Assembly: GCA_937898635.1 (NCBI GenBank)
Contig: CALEJW010000238.1
Location: 1 to 51,151 of the forward strand
Source of the DNA: an uncultured Pseudomonadota bacterium
GTDB lineage: Bacteria; Pseudomonadota; Gammaproteobacteria; Burkholderiales; Usitatibacteraceae
Direction of reading: 5' to 3'
DNA: 51,151 bases
Part shown: in pieces, positions 41,228-48,675 of the stretch
How positions within the stretch are numbered: the stretch's first letter is position 1
How the letters are laid out: each line of letters begins with the position of its first letter
The notes under the pieces: model-generated
What the model was told of the DNA's origin: nothing
Database searches by the model: none
What the model saw: only the letters and a program-made list of their open reading frames with translations
Made by a program: the position numbers and the translations under genes

Positions 41228-41578
41228 ATGCGCGTGACGCTCGCCGCCCTGCTGGCCACCTGTGCCGCCCTTTCCGCCAACGCGGCGGAGGAGGGGAATT
41301 CGCGCGCCGGGTGGCACCCCTACGGGATCGCGGCGGCCGGACCGGGCGCGAAGTCGGCGCCGGATCTCCTGGCGAGCCCGGCGAGGCCGGAACGCGCGCC
41401 GCTCATGAACCTCAAGCCCGGCGCGGCCTGCGGCCGGAGCGAGTTCGAGGTGTGCTTCGACTCCACCGGGCGCATCACCGTGCCCGGCGCCAAGCGCTTC
41501 CTGCCCGCGTTGCCCGGGCTCAAGCCGGAGAAGCTCTCCGTGCGCCGCAGCGGCGTGGTGTTCGGCTACAGCTTCTAG
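41228..41578 (+). CDS. Small exported protein of unknown function behind a sigma-54-type promoter
   Basis: The 116-residue protein has a clear Sec signal (MRVTLAALLATCAALSANA, cleavage probably before AEEG). The mature part is Pro/Gly/Ala-rich and ends with a compact segment, GRSEFEVCFDSTGRITVPGAKRF...RRSGVVFGYSF. Two cysteines (CGRSEFEVC) lie eight residues apart and could pair. I recognise no family. GGAG lies 11 bases before the ATG. It is a single gene, with a palindrome just after its stop. Confidence 0.75.
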   Translation: MRVTLAALLATCAALSANAAEEGNSRAGWHPYGIAAAGPGAKSAPDLLASPARPERAPLMNLKPGAACGRSEFEVCFDSTGRITVPGAKRFLPALPGLKPEKLSVRRSGVVFGYSF

Positions 41579-41586
41579 GCGCCGCG

Positions 41587-41602
41587 GGCGGCGTACGCCG
41601 CC
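41587..41602. repeat. Perfect 16-base palindrome before the GlcG-family gene
   Basis: GGCGGCGTACGCCGCC reads the same on both strands. It lies between the stop at 41578 and a -10-like TATCAT at 41611-41616. It could be an operator for the downstream gene or a short transcript-end hairpin; there is no T-tract. Confidence 0.5.
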
Positions 41603-41647
41603 GGGGGCGGTATCATCGGGCGCTCGTCCGCCGCCAGGAAACGCCCC

Positions 41648-42076
41648 ATGTCCCTCGAATTGCCCGCCAAGAAGGTCCTCACGCTCGAGGCCGCCCGCGT
41701 CATGGCGGCGGCGGCCGAGGCGGTGGCCGCGAAGAACGGCTGGCGCGTCGTGATCGCCATCGTCGACGACGGCGGCCACGCGCTGCTCGTCCAGCGACTC
41801 GACGGCACGCAGTCCTCCAGCGTCGCCACGGCGATGGGCAAGGCGAGCGCGGCCGTGGGCTTCAAGCGGCCCACGCGGCTCCTCGAGGAAATGGTGAACA
41901 ACGGGCGCTTTTCCTTCCTCTCCGCCCCGGGCGGGCCGGTGCTCCTGCAGGGCGGGCTGCCCATCGAGATCGGCGGCCAGCTCCTCGGGGCCATCGGCGT
42001 CTCCGGGGTCAAGGCGAGCGACGACGAGGTGGTCGCCCAGGCCGGGATCGACGCCCTGCGCGCGGCGCTGGGCTGA
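41648..42076 (+). CDS. GlcG/HbpS-family heme-binding-like protein
   Basis: The 142-residue protein has the GlcG/HbpS pattern: LTLEAARVMAAAAEAVA, VVIAIVDDGGHALLVQRLDGT, ATAMGKASAAVGF and the glycine-rich GGLPIEIGGQLLGAIGVSG. There is no signal peptide. Members accompany glycolate oxidation or bind heme; neither partner is in the window. A TATCAT -10-like box lies 31 bases upstream of the ATG. Confidence 0.9.
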   Translation: MSLELPAKKVLTLEAARVMAAAAEAVAAKNGWRVVIAIVDDGGHALLVQRLDGTQSSSVATAMGKASAAVGFKRPTRLLEEMVNNGRFSFLSAPGGPVLLQGGLPIEIGGQLLGAIGVSGVKASDDEVVAQAGIDALRAALG

Positions 42077-42084
42077 AGGGCGGG

Positions 42085-42113
42085 TTGGCCGCGCTGGGTT
42101 CCCCCGGCAGAAT
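42085..42113 (+). promoter_or_regulatory. Promoter of the amidase gene, possibly giving a leaderless mRNA
   Basis: TTGGCC (42085-42090) and CAGAAT (42108-42113) are 17 bases apart. The -10 box ends six bases before the ATG, the same geometry as at earP. No Shine-Dalgarno is present. Confidence 0.5.
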
Positions 42114-42119
42114 AGCGGG

Positions 42120-43466
42120 ATGGATCCCCACGCCCTGGGCCTTCGCGCCCTCCACGCGGCCTTCAAGGAGGGCCGCCTCGCGGTCCCCGACTACATCCAG
42201 GCGCTCAACGACCGGATCGCGAGGCTGGAGCCGCGCATCCAGGCCTTCGAATGGTTCGAGCCCGCCCGGGCGATGGCCGAGGCCGAGGAGCGCTCCGGCG
42301 GCATCCTCAAGGACCTCCCGCTCTACGGCGTCCCCGTCGGGGTGAAGGACATCATCGCCACGCGCGGCATCCCGACGCGCATGGGCTCGCGCATCTTCGC
42401 CGGCCACGTGCCGGGGCGCTCGGCGGGGCTGGTGCGCCGCTTCGAGGCGCTGGGCGGGCTGGTGATGGCGAAGACCGTCACCACGGAGTTCGCCTTCCGC
42501 CATCCCGGCAAGACGCGCAATCCCTGGAACCCGGCGCACACGCCCGGCGGCTCCTCGAGCGGCTCGGCGGCGGCGGTGGCCGCGGGATTCGTGCCCGTGG
42601 CGATCGGCACGCAGACCCTGGGCTCCGTGATCCGCCCCGCGGCCTACTGCGGCGTGGTGGGCTACAAGCCGAGCTTCGGCGCCATCTCGCGCGACGGCGT
42701 CTTCCCCTTCAGCCCGACGCTCGACCACGTCGGCGTCTTCGCCCGGTCCGTGGAGGACGCGTCCTGGTTCGGCGCCTGCCTCATGGGCCAGGACCCGCGC
42801 GACGAGGCGACCGGCATCCGCGCCGGCATGCGCTCGCTCTCCGTGCCCCTGGCTTCCCTCGGCCACGCGCCGCGGCTCGCGGTGGTGCGCACGCCGAAGT
42901 GGACCAGCGCCTCCGAGGCGCAGCGGGGCAATTTCGCGGAGGCGCTCCAGAACCTCAAGGACGCGGGGGCGCTTTCGCGGGAGGTCGCGCTGCCGCGCGG
43001 CTTCAACGAGGCCTGGGGCGTGGTCGGGGCGATCATGGACTTCGAGGCCGCGCGCGGCTTCGCCTCGCTGGAGTCGCGCCACCGCCTGCAGCTCTCGCCC
43101 CCGCTCGTCGCGCTGCTCGACCGCGGCAAGCGCATCACGCCGGAGCAGCACGCGAAGAACCTCGCCCGGCGCGAGGAGTACCGCGACTGGCTGGACGGGC
43201 TCTTCGACAGCTGCGACGCGATCGTGACGCTGCCCGCCGCGGGCGAGGCGCCGGAGGGGCTCGGCAACACCGGCGACGCGGCCTTCTGCTCGCTCTGGTC
43301 CCTCGCGGGGCTGCCGGCGATCACCATGCCCTCGGGCCGCGGCCCGCGCGGGCTGCCCCTGGGGCTGCAGGTGGTGGGGCGCTACCGCGAGGACGAGCGC
43401 GCGCTGCAGGTCGCGGCCTGGTGCGAGGCCGTGCTGGGCGTGAGGCTGGGGCTCGCGGGCGACTGA
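42120..43466 (+). CDS. Amidase-signature-family hydrolase
   Basis: The 448-residue enzyme has the Ser-cisSer-Lys triad: Lys76 in VGVKD, Ser145 in GGSSSGSA and nucleophile Ser169 in GTQTLGS, 24 residues after Ser145 as in FAAH and GatA. The nucleophile motif is GTQTLGS where the family usually has GTDTGGS, a mild departure. It is not GatA, because no gatB or gatC lies nearby and the length is short. It hydrolyses an unknown amide. Its 3' end overlaps a convergent membrane-protein frame by 85 bases. Confidence 0.9.
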   Translation: MDPHALGLRALHAAFKEGRLAVPDYIQALNDRIARLEPRIQAFEWFEPARAMAEAEERSGGILKDLPLYGVPVGVKDIIATRGIPTRMGSRIFAGHVPGRSAGLVRRFEALGGLVMAKTVTTEFAFRHPGKTRNPWNPAHTPGGSSSGSAAAVAAGFVPVAIGTQTLGSVIRPAAYCGVVGYKPSFGAISRDGVFPFSPTLDHVGVFARSVEDASWFGACLMGQDPRDEATGIRAGMRSLSVPLASLGHAPRLAVVRTPKWTSASEAQRGNFAEALQNLKDAGALSREVALPRGFNEAWGVVGAIMDFEAARGFASLESRHRLQLSPPLVALLDRGKRITPEQHAKNLARREEYRDWLDGLFDSCDAIVTLPAAGEAPEGLGNTGDAAFCSLWSLAGLPAITMPSGRGPRGLPLGLQVVGRYREDERALQVAAWCEAVLGVRLGLAGD

Positions 43467-44089
43467 CGGCCCCAGGCGGCGACCGTCGACACGACGAGGA
43501 GGTCGAGGGCGGCGTAGAAGGCGCCCGCCGCGAGCGGCGGGTTCGCGGTGACGAGACCCAGGCCCGGCACCGCGTGCCGCCAGGTCCAGTTGCCGAGCCA
43601 GGTGCCCCAGATCTCCATCGCGAGCGCGAGCAGCAGCATCGTCGCGTAGAGCTTGCGGGAGCGGGAGAGCGCCATGCAGCCGAGGAAGAGGGCGAAGAGG
43701 AAGGGGCCCAGCGTGTCGCGCCCGCTCCAGGCGAGCCCCGCGACGACGGGCAGCGCGAGCGCGGCGATCCACCATTCGGCGCCGTCGGCGAGCCGGGCGG
43801 CCAGGCGCGTGCCCAGGTGGAAGAGCAGCACGTGTCCCGGCGGCACGAAGAGCGGGATGTTGCCGAGCCGGTAGTCGTACAGTCCCCAGGCGAGCGAGAG
43901 GAACACCTCGCCGGCGGTGGCATACACGAGGCAGGCGAGGAGGGCGGGCCTTTGCGCGGCGGCGGAAACGAACCACAGGCGGGCGAGGACCGCCCAGGCG
44001 AGGCCGTTCACGACGAGCTGGCCATGGGCCCCGCCGTGCCGGTCGAGGACGAGGCCGAGCGCGATGGTCGCGACGATGAGGCCGTTCAT
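43382..44089 (-). CDS. Polytopic membrane protein with GNIPLFVPPGH motif
   Basis: The protein (235 residues from 44089) has about seven hydrophobic helices and a conserved-looking loop YDYRLGNIPLFVPPGHVLLFHLG. I recall similar membrane proteins in betaproteobacteria but no function. The last 28 residues (after VAAWGR) are Ser/Pro-rich and antisense to the amidase, so they look like read-through beyond an ancestral stop. An alternative start at 44098 adds three residues. TAGAAT ends seven bases before the 44089 ATG. Confidence 0.7.
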   Translation of the reverse strand: MNGLIVATIALGLVLDRHGGAHGQLVVNGLAWAVLARLWFVSAAAQRPALLACLVYATAGEVFLSLAWGLYDYRLGNIPLFVPPGHVLLFHLGTRLAARLADGAEWWIAALALPVVAGLAWSGRDTLGPFLFALFLGCMALSRSRKLYATMLLLALAMEIWGTWLGNWTWRHAVPGLGLVTANPPLAAGAFYAALDLLVVSTVAAWGRQSPASPSLTPSTASHQAATCSARSSSR

Positions 44090-44096
44090 GGCGCGC

Positions 44097-44102
44097 ATTC
44101 TA
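44097..44102 (-). promoter_or_regulatory. Possible -10 box of the membrane-protein gene
   Basis: Minus-strand TAGAAT lies seven bases before the ATG at 44089, again leaving no room for a ribosome site. No -35 element is visible. Confidence 0.4.
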
Positions 44103-44132
44103 GCCTTCCCCCGCGCCGCGCCCCCGCCGTCC

Positions 44133-44512
44133 ATGATTCGCACGCGGTCCGCCTCGCGCTCGTCGCCGCGGGCTTCGTCTTCGTCGGGCTGGGGATCGCG
44201 GGAATCGTGCTGCCGGTGCTGCCGACGACGCCCTTCCTGCTCCTCGCCGCGGCCTGCTTCGCGCGCTCCTCGCCGCGCTTCCATGCGTGGCTGCTCCGGC
44301 ACCGCACCTTCGGGCCGATCGTCTCGGAGTGGGAGCGGCACCGCGCGATCCCCTGGCGCACCAAGCTCTGGGCGATCGCGCTCATGTCGGCGACGCTCAC
44401 GGCCTCGATCGTCTTCTTCGTGAAGCCGCCCTGGCTCAAGGCGGCGCTGGCGGTCCTCGGCGTGGCGCTGGCGGTCTGGCTCTACCGCCGGCCGTCGCGC
44501 GACCACCCCTGA
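44133..44512 (+). CDS. YbaN/DUF454-family inner-membrane protein with an apparent 5' frameshift
   Basis: From about 44151 the frame encodes a full DUF454 protein: VRLALVAAGFVFVGLG, LPVLPTTPFLLLAAACFARSSPRFHAWLL and the C-terminal helix pair. No ATG, GTG or TTG lies near that point in the same frame; the nearest in-frame ATG is 44024, inside the divergent gene. The ATG at 44133 is one frame off; adding one base near 44147 would give MIRTR followed by VRLALV. This is either a sequence error or a recent frameshift. Function of the family is unknown. Confidence 0.7.
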
Positions 44513-44647
44513 GCGGGGCGAAGGGAAAAAAATCGGCGCGCCCGGGTCGGGGTGTGTCCCCCGGTCCCGGGCAAACGCCCAATGTGCGCGCTTGCGGGGT
44601 TGTTCACTGCGTCTGGAACCACTATCGGCCCCCGCGCGCGCAGGCGT

Positions 44648-44663
44648 TGTGACATGGTTCACA
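44648..44663. promoter_or_regulatory. CRP/FNR-superfamily-type binding site upstream of mak
   Basis: TGTGA-CATGGT-TCACA matches the CRP core TGTGA-N6-TCACA exactly. Its centre is about 47 bases before the predicted start of the mak transcript, near the position used by class II activators. Confidence 0.55.
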
Positions 44664-44690
44664 GCGCCGATTTCACCTGAAATATTGGGC

Positions 44691-44696
44691 TATAGT
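44691..44696 (+). promoter_or_regulatory. -10 box of the mak operon
   Basis: TATAGT matches consensus at 5 of 6 positions and lies ten bases before the ATG. The absence of a clear -35 fits an activator-dependent promoter. Confidence 0.5.
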
Positions 44697-44706
44697 CGCG
44701 CCACCC

Positions 44707-45609
44707 ATGGAACGCATCGGCATCGACCTCGGCGGCAGCAAGATCGAGATCGCGGTCCTCGACGCGGCCGGCGCGATCGCGCATCGCCGGCGGATCGCGA
44801 CCCCCGCGGGCGACTACGACGCGTGCCTCGCGGCCATCGCCGGGCTCGTCGCGCAGGCCGAGCGCGAGCGCGGCGCGCGACTCGCGGTCGGCGTGTCGAT
44901 GCCGGGGTCCCTGTCGCCCTCCACGGGGCGCGTGAGGAACGCCAACTCCACGTGGTTCAACGGCCGGGCGCTCAAGGAGGACCTCGAGGCGAGGCTCGAC
45001 CGCGAGGTGCGCTTCGCCAACGACGCGAACTGCTTCGCGGCGTCGGAGGCGGCCGACGGCGCGGCCCGGGGCGCGCGCGCGGCCTTCGGCGTGATCCTCG
45101 GCACCGGCGTGGGCGGCGCGATCGTCGTGGACGGGCGCGTGCTCGAAGGGGCGAATGCCATCGCCGGCGAATGGGGCCACAACCCGCTGCCCCTGGCCGA
45201 TGACGAGGACCGGCCGCTGCCGCGCTGCTACTGCGGGCGCGAGGGCTGCATCGAGACCTACCTCTCCGGCCCGGCGCTCGCCGCGGACCACGCGCGCGCG
45301 ACCGGCGAGCGAATCGATGCCGAGGCGCTCGCGCGCCGCGCGGCCGGCGGCGACGCGGCCTGCGAAGCCTCGCTTCGCCGCTACGAGTCGAGGCTCGCGC
45401 GCGCGCTCGCGACCGTGGTGAACCTGCTCGATCCGGAGGTCATCGTGCTGGGCGGCGGGCTCTCGAAGCTCGCGCGGCTCTACGAGCGCGTGCCCGCGCA
45501 ATGGGGCGCGTACATCTTCTCCGACGAGGTGCGCACGCGACTCGTGCCGCCCGTCCACGGCGACGCCGGCGGCGTGCGCGGCGCGGCGTGGCTGTGGGGC
45601 GGCCCGTGA
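44707..45609 (+). CDS. mak: ROK-family fructokinase (Mak type)
   Basis: The 300-residue kinase has the ATP motif GIDLGGSK, NANSTWFNG, the catalytic Asp region RFANDANCFAASEA, the GEWGHNPLPL motif and the zinc site CYCGREGC. The order and wording follow E. coli Mak (YajF) closely, including the end GVRGAAWLW. It probably phosphorylates fructose or another hexose. It heads a six-gene operon; its stop overlaps the next start as GTGA. Confidence 0.92.
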   Translation: MERIGIDLGGSKIEIAVLDAAGAIAHRRRIATPAGDYDACLAAIAGLVAQAERERGARLAVGVSMPGSLSPSTGRVRNANSTWFNGRALKEDLEARLDREVRFANDANCFAASEAADGAARGARAAFGVILGTGVGGAIVVDGRVLEGANAIAGEWGHNPLPLADDEDRPLPRCYCGREGCIETYLSGPALAADHARATGERIDAEALARRAAGGDAACEASLRRYESRLARALATVVNLLDPEVIVLGGGLSKLARLYERVPAQWGAYIFSDEVRTRLVPPVHGDAGGVRGAAWLWGGP

Positions 45610-46727
45610 ACCCGGTCACCGCCTCGCCGCGGCTGCACCTCGCGCTCCTCGCGGCGTGGGGGGTCCTCTTCGTCCTCACGGGGTGGGCGCCGAAGGATCG
45701 CCTCACCTGGGCGCTCGAGGCGGCGCCCGCGGTCGTGGCGCTCGCAATCCTCGCCGCCCTGTACGGGCGCTGGCGCCTGACGCCCCTCGTGCTCTGGCTC
45801 GTCCTCGCGCACTGCGCCATCCTCATGATCGGCGCGCGCTACACCTACGCCGAGGTGCCGTGGTTCAACTGGCTGCGCGACGAGTTCGGCCTGGCCCGCA
45901 ACTACTACGACCGCCTCGGCCACTTCGCGCAGGGCTTCGTGCCGGCCCTCGTCGCGCGCGAGATCCTGCTGAGGAATCGCGTGCTGCCCCGCGGCCCCTG
46001 GCTCTTCTTCCTCGTGGCGGCGACCTGCCTCGCGATCAGCGCGACCTACGAGTTCGTCGAGTGGTGGGTGGCGCTCGCCTCGGGAGAGGCGGCGGAGGCC
46101 TTCCTCGGCACCCAGGGCGATCCCTGGGACACGCAGTGGGACATGTTCCTCGCCCTCTGCGGCGCCACGCTCGCCCAGGCGCTCCTCGGGCGCGTCCACG
46201 ACCGCCAGCTGGGCCTCGGCGGGCCCGCGCCGGCGGTGAGCCTGCGCGCCATCGACGAGGCCAACATCGACGAGGTGGCGGCGCTGCGCGTGGCGAAGTC
46301 GCAGGAGCGCCTGGTGGCGAGCGTGGGCAAGACCTTCTGGCAGGCCTGCGGGCGCGACGACATCGAGTGCCGCGCGGTGTACGCGGGCGGCACGCCCGCG
46401 GGCTTCGTCGCGACCGTGGTGAAGCCCGAGGCGCGAGAGCAGGGCGGGCACCACCTCTACCTCGCGAGGCTCCTGGTGGACGAACGCCACCAGGGACGCG
46501 GCATCGGCTCGCGGGCGCTCGACCAGGTGATCGCCGAGGCGCGCCGGAGAGACGGCTGCACGGGGATGCGCCTGTCGTTCGTGCCGGCGAACGCCCGGGC
46601 CGCCGCCTTCTACGAAAGCCGCGGCTTCCGCCGCACCGGCGTCGTGGACGAGGAAGGCGAGCACGAGATGTGGCTCGCGTTCGGGAATTCCGGCGCCGCC
46701 GCGCAGTCGAACGACGCACCCCCCTGA
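45606..46727 (+). CDS. DUF2238 (YjdF-like) membrane domain fused to a GNAT acetyltransferase
   Basis: The 373-residue protein has about five membrane helices in residues 1-205 with the YjdF signature (NYYDRLGHFAQGFVPALVAREIL; YEFVEWWVAL; GDPWDTQWDMFLALCGA). Residues about 215-360 form a GNAT domain with the acetyl-CoA motif LLVDERHQGRGIGSRAL and NARAAAFYESRGFRRTG. YjdF-type proteins normally end near 200 residues. The GTG start overlaps the mak stop. A fused soluble acetyltransferase suggests a membrane-tethered modification enzyme; the substrate is unknown. Confidence 0.85.
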   Translation: MNPVTASPRLHLALLAAWGVLFVLTGWAPKDRLTWALEAAPAVVALAILAALYGRWRLTPLVLWLVLAHCAILMIGARYTYAEVPWFNWLRDEFGLARNYYDRLGHFAQGFVPALVAREILLRNRVLPRGPWLFFLVAATCLAISATYEFVEWWVALASGEAAEAFLGTQGDPWDTQWDMFLALCGATLAQALLGRVHDRQLGLGGPAPAVSLRAIDEANIDEVAALRVAKSQERLVASVGKTFWQACGRDDIECRAVYAGGTPAGFVATVVKPEAREQGGHHLYLARLLVDERHQGRGIGSRALDQVIAEARRRDGCTGMRLSFVPANARAAAFYESRGFRRTGVVDEEGEHEMWLAFGNSGAAAQSNDAPP

Positions 46728-46747
46728 CCCCCGCCCGGAGAAGAACG

Positions 46748-47350
46748 ATGCGAACCTTCCCAGCCCTGGCCCTCGCCGCGGCGCTCGCCGCGCCCGCCGT
46801 CCTCCCGGCCCACGCCGCCACGGAGAAGGCGACCTTCGCCGGCGGCTGCTTCTGGTGCATGGAGCCTCCCTACGACTCGCTCGCCGGCGTGATTTCCACC
46901 ACCTCGGGCTACATCGGGGGAGCCAAGGCGAATCCCACCTACCGGGAGGTTTCCGCCGGGACCACGGGACACACGGAGGCGGTCCAGGTCGTCTACGACC
47001 CGGCGAAGGTGAGCTACGAGAAGCTGCTGGAGGTGTTCTGGGTGAACATCGACCCCACGGTGCGCGACCGGCAGTTCTGCGACGGGGGCACGCAGTACCG
47101 GACGGGAATCTTCGTGCACTCGGAAGCGCAGCGGAAGGCCGCGGAAGCGTCGAAGGCGGCGCTGGAGAAATCGAAGCCCTTCAAGGCGGCGATCGTGACG
47201 CCGGTGGAGACGGCCGGGACCTTCTACCCCGCCGAGGACTACCACCAGGACTACTACGTGAAGAACCCGGTGCGCTACAAGCTCTACCGCAACGGCTGCG
47301 GGCGCGACGCGCGGCTGCGCGAGCTGTGGGGCGACAAGGCGGGCAAGTGA
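46748..47350 (+). CDS. msrA: Periplasmic peptide methionine-S-sulfoxide reductase MsrA
   Basis: The 200-residue enzyme reduces the S form of methionine sulfoxide. Catalytic Cys34 is in GGCFWCMEPPY, with Cys111 and Cys184 as candidate resolving residues. The N-terminus (MRTFPALALAAALAAPAVLPAHA) is a Sec signal, so this is an exported form; most MsrA are cytoplasmic. GGAGAAG precedes the ATG. The stop overlaps the DinB-like GTG start (GTGA). Confidence 0.94.
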   Translation: MRTFPALALAAALAAPAVLPAHAATEKATFAGGCFWCMEPPYDSLAGVISTTSGYIGGAKANPTYREVSAGTTGHTEAVQVVYDPAKVSYEKLLEVFWVNIDPTVRDRQFCDGGTQYRTGIFVHSEAQRKAAEASKAALEKSKPFKAAIVTPVETAGTFYPAEDYHQDYYVKNPVRYKLYRNGCGRDARLRELWGDKAGK

Positions 47351-47832
47351 GCGAGGCGGCGGCCGCGCCGGACCTGGACGGGCTCTGCGCGCAGCTCGCG
47401 CGGATGCCCGCCTTCCTCGACGCGGCGCTCGAGCGGGCGGGCGCCGGCCGGGTCGCGACGCGCCCCGCCGCCGGGGGCTTCTCGCTCCTCGAGCACGCCT
47501 GCCACCTTCGCGACCTCGAGCGCGAGGGCTACCTCCTGCGCATCCTGCGCCTGCTGGCCGAGGAGCGGCCCGTGCTCGAGGGCTTCGACGGCGAGCGCGT
47601 CGCCCGCGAGCGCGACTACGCCTCGCAGGACGCCCGCGAGGCCGCGGGGGAGTTCGCCGCCGCCCGTGCCGAGGTGCTTCGCGTCGTGCGCGGCCTGGAT
47701 CGCGAGGCGCTCGCCCGCGAGGGCGAGTTCGCGGGCGGGCGCATCACGCTCGCCGGGGTGGTCGCGATGGCGGCCGCGCACGACGCGGGGCATCGCGCGG
47801 AGATCGACGGCCTCGTGGCGGAGCTCGGCTAG
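47347..47832 (+). CDS. DinB-family putative metal-dependent protein
   Basis: The 161-residue four-helix protein has the DinB-like histidine ligands: LLEHACHLRDLE near residue 45 and AAAHDAGHRAEID near 147. The family includes thiol-dependent transferases and proteins of unknown activity. A GTG start overlapping the msrA stop is chosen because the frame otherwise runs into msrA. Its stop overlaps the YceI start (TAGTG). Confidence 0.82.
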   Translation: MSEAAAAPDLDGLCAQLARMPAFLDAALERAGAGRVATRPAAGGFSLLEHACHLRDLEREGYLLRILRLLAEERPVLEGFDGERVARERDYASQDAREAAGEFAAARAEVLRVVRGLDREALAREGEFAGGRITLAGVVAMAAAHDAGHRAEIDGLVAELG

Positions 47833-48440
47833 TGGCGCGCGCGGGCGCCCTCGTCGCGGCCTTGCTGCCCGGCGCGATGGCGCTCGCCGCGAGCGCCGCG
47901 CCGGAAGTCTTCGTGGTCGATCCCGCGCACACGCACCCGTCGTTTTCCGTGGATCACCTGGGCATCTCCACGCAGCGCGGGCGCCTCGGGCGAACCACGG
48001 GGCGGATCGTCCTCGACCGCGAGGCGGGCACGGGGACCGTGGAGGTCGAGATCGACGCGGCCTCGGTGAGCACCGGCAACGCGGCGCTCGACGCGGTGGT
48101 CCGCGGCGAGGATTTCCTCGACGCCGCGCGCCACCCGGTGGCGAGATTCCGCGCGCGCGAGCTCGTCTTCGAGGCGGGCGTGCCGCGGCGCGCCGCGGGG
48201 GAGCTCACCCTCGCGGGCGTGACGAAGCCGGTCGAGCTCGCCATCGTGCGCTTCGGCTGCACGCGGCTTCCCTTCCTCGTGCGCCTGACCTGCGGTGCGG
48301 ACATCGTCGCGGGACTGAAGCGCTCGGCGTTCGGGATGTCGGCCTTTCCGGCCTTCGTGGGCGACGAGGTGCGGCTCGACATCCAGGTGGAGGCGGTGCT
48401 CGAGGAGCGCGAGCCGCCCCCGGCGCCCTCGGGCGGATGA
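47832..48440 (+). CDS. YceI-family periplasmic protein
   Basis: The 202-residue protein has a signal peptide (ending near ALAASA) and the YceI lipocalin-like barrel: DPAHTHPSFSVDHLGIS, GRIVLDREAGTGTVEVEIDAAS and LAGVTKPVELAI. YceI proteins bind isoprenoid or other apolar ligands and often accompany cytochrome b561, which is absent here. The GTG start overlaps the DinB stop by one base. A 25-residue C-terminal extension is Pro/Glu-rich. Confidence 0.9.
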   Translation: MARAGALVAALLPGAMALAASAAPEVFVVDPAHTHPSFSVDHLGISTQRGRLGRTTGRIVLDREAGTGTVEVEIDAASVSTGNAALDAVVRGEDFLDAARHPVARFRARELVFEAGVPRRAAGELTLAGVTKPVELAIVRFGCTRLPFLVRLTCGADIVAGLKRSAFGMSAFPAFVGDEVRLDIQVEAVLEEREPPPAPSGG

Positions 48441-48465
48441 TGATGCGATCGACGGGAGGAACGCG

Positions 48466-48675
48466 ATGGAGATGAAGAAGCTCAACGCCACGGGCCTCCG
48501 GTCCGCGGGCTACGACGAGAGGAGCCGCAAGCTCGTCGTGGAGACGACGGCGGGCACCTACGAGTACGCGAACGTCTCGCCGGAGGTCTACCGGCGCCTG
48601 ATGACCTCGCCGTCCCCGGCGAGCTACTACCGCGAGTCGATCGAGGACGAGTTCACCGGCCGCAAGGTGCGCTAG
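48466..48675 (+). CDS. KTSC-domain small protein
   Basis: The 69-residue protein matches the KTSC pattern: LNATGLRSAGYDERSRKLVVE, TYEYANVSPEVYRRLM and SPASYYRESIEDEF. The Lys-Thr-Ser-Cys tetrad that names the domain is not clearly kept here. GGAGGAA precedes the ATG. It ends the mak operon and shares a CTAG stop with the convergent Cys-rich gene. Confidence 0.85.
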   Translation: MEMKKLNATGLRSAGYDERSRKLVVETTAGTYEYANVSPEVYRRLMTSPSPASYYRESIEDEFTGRKVR

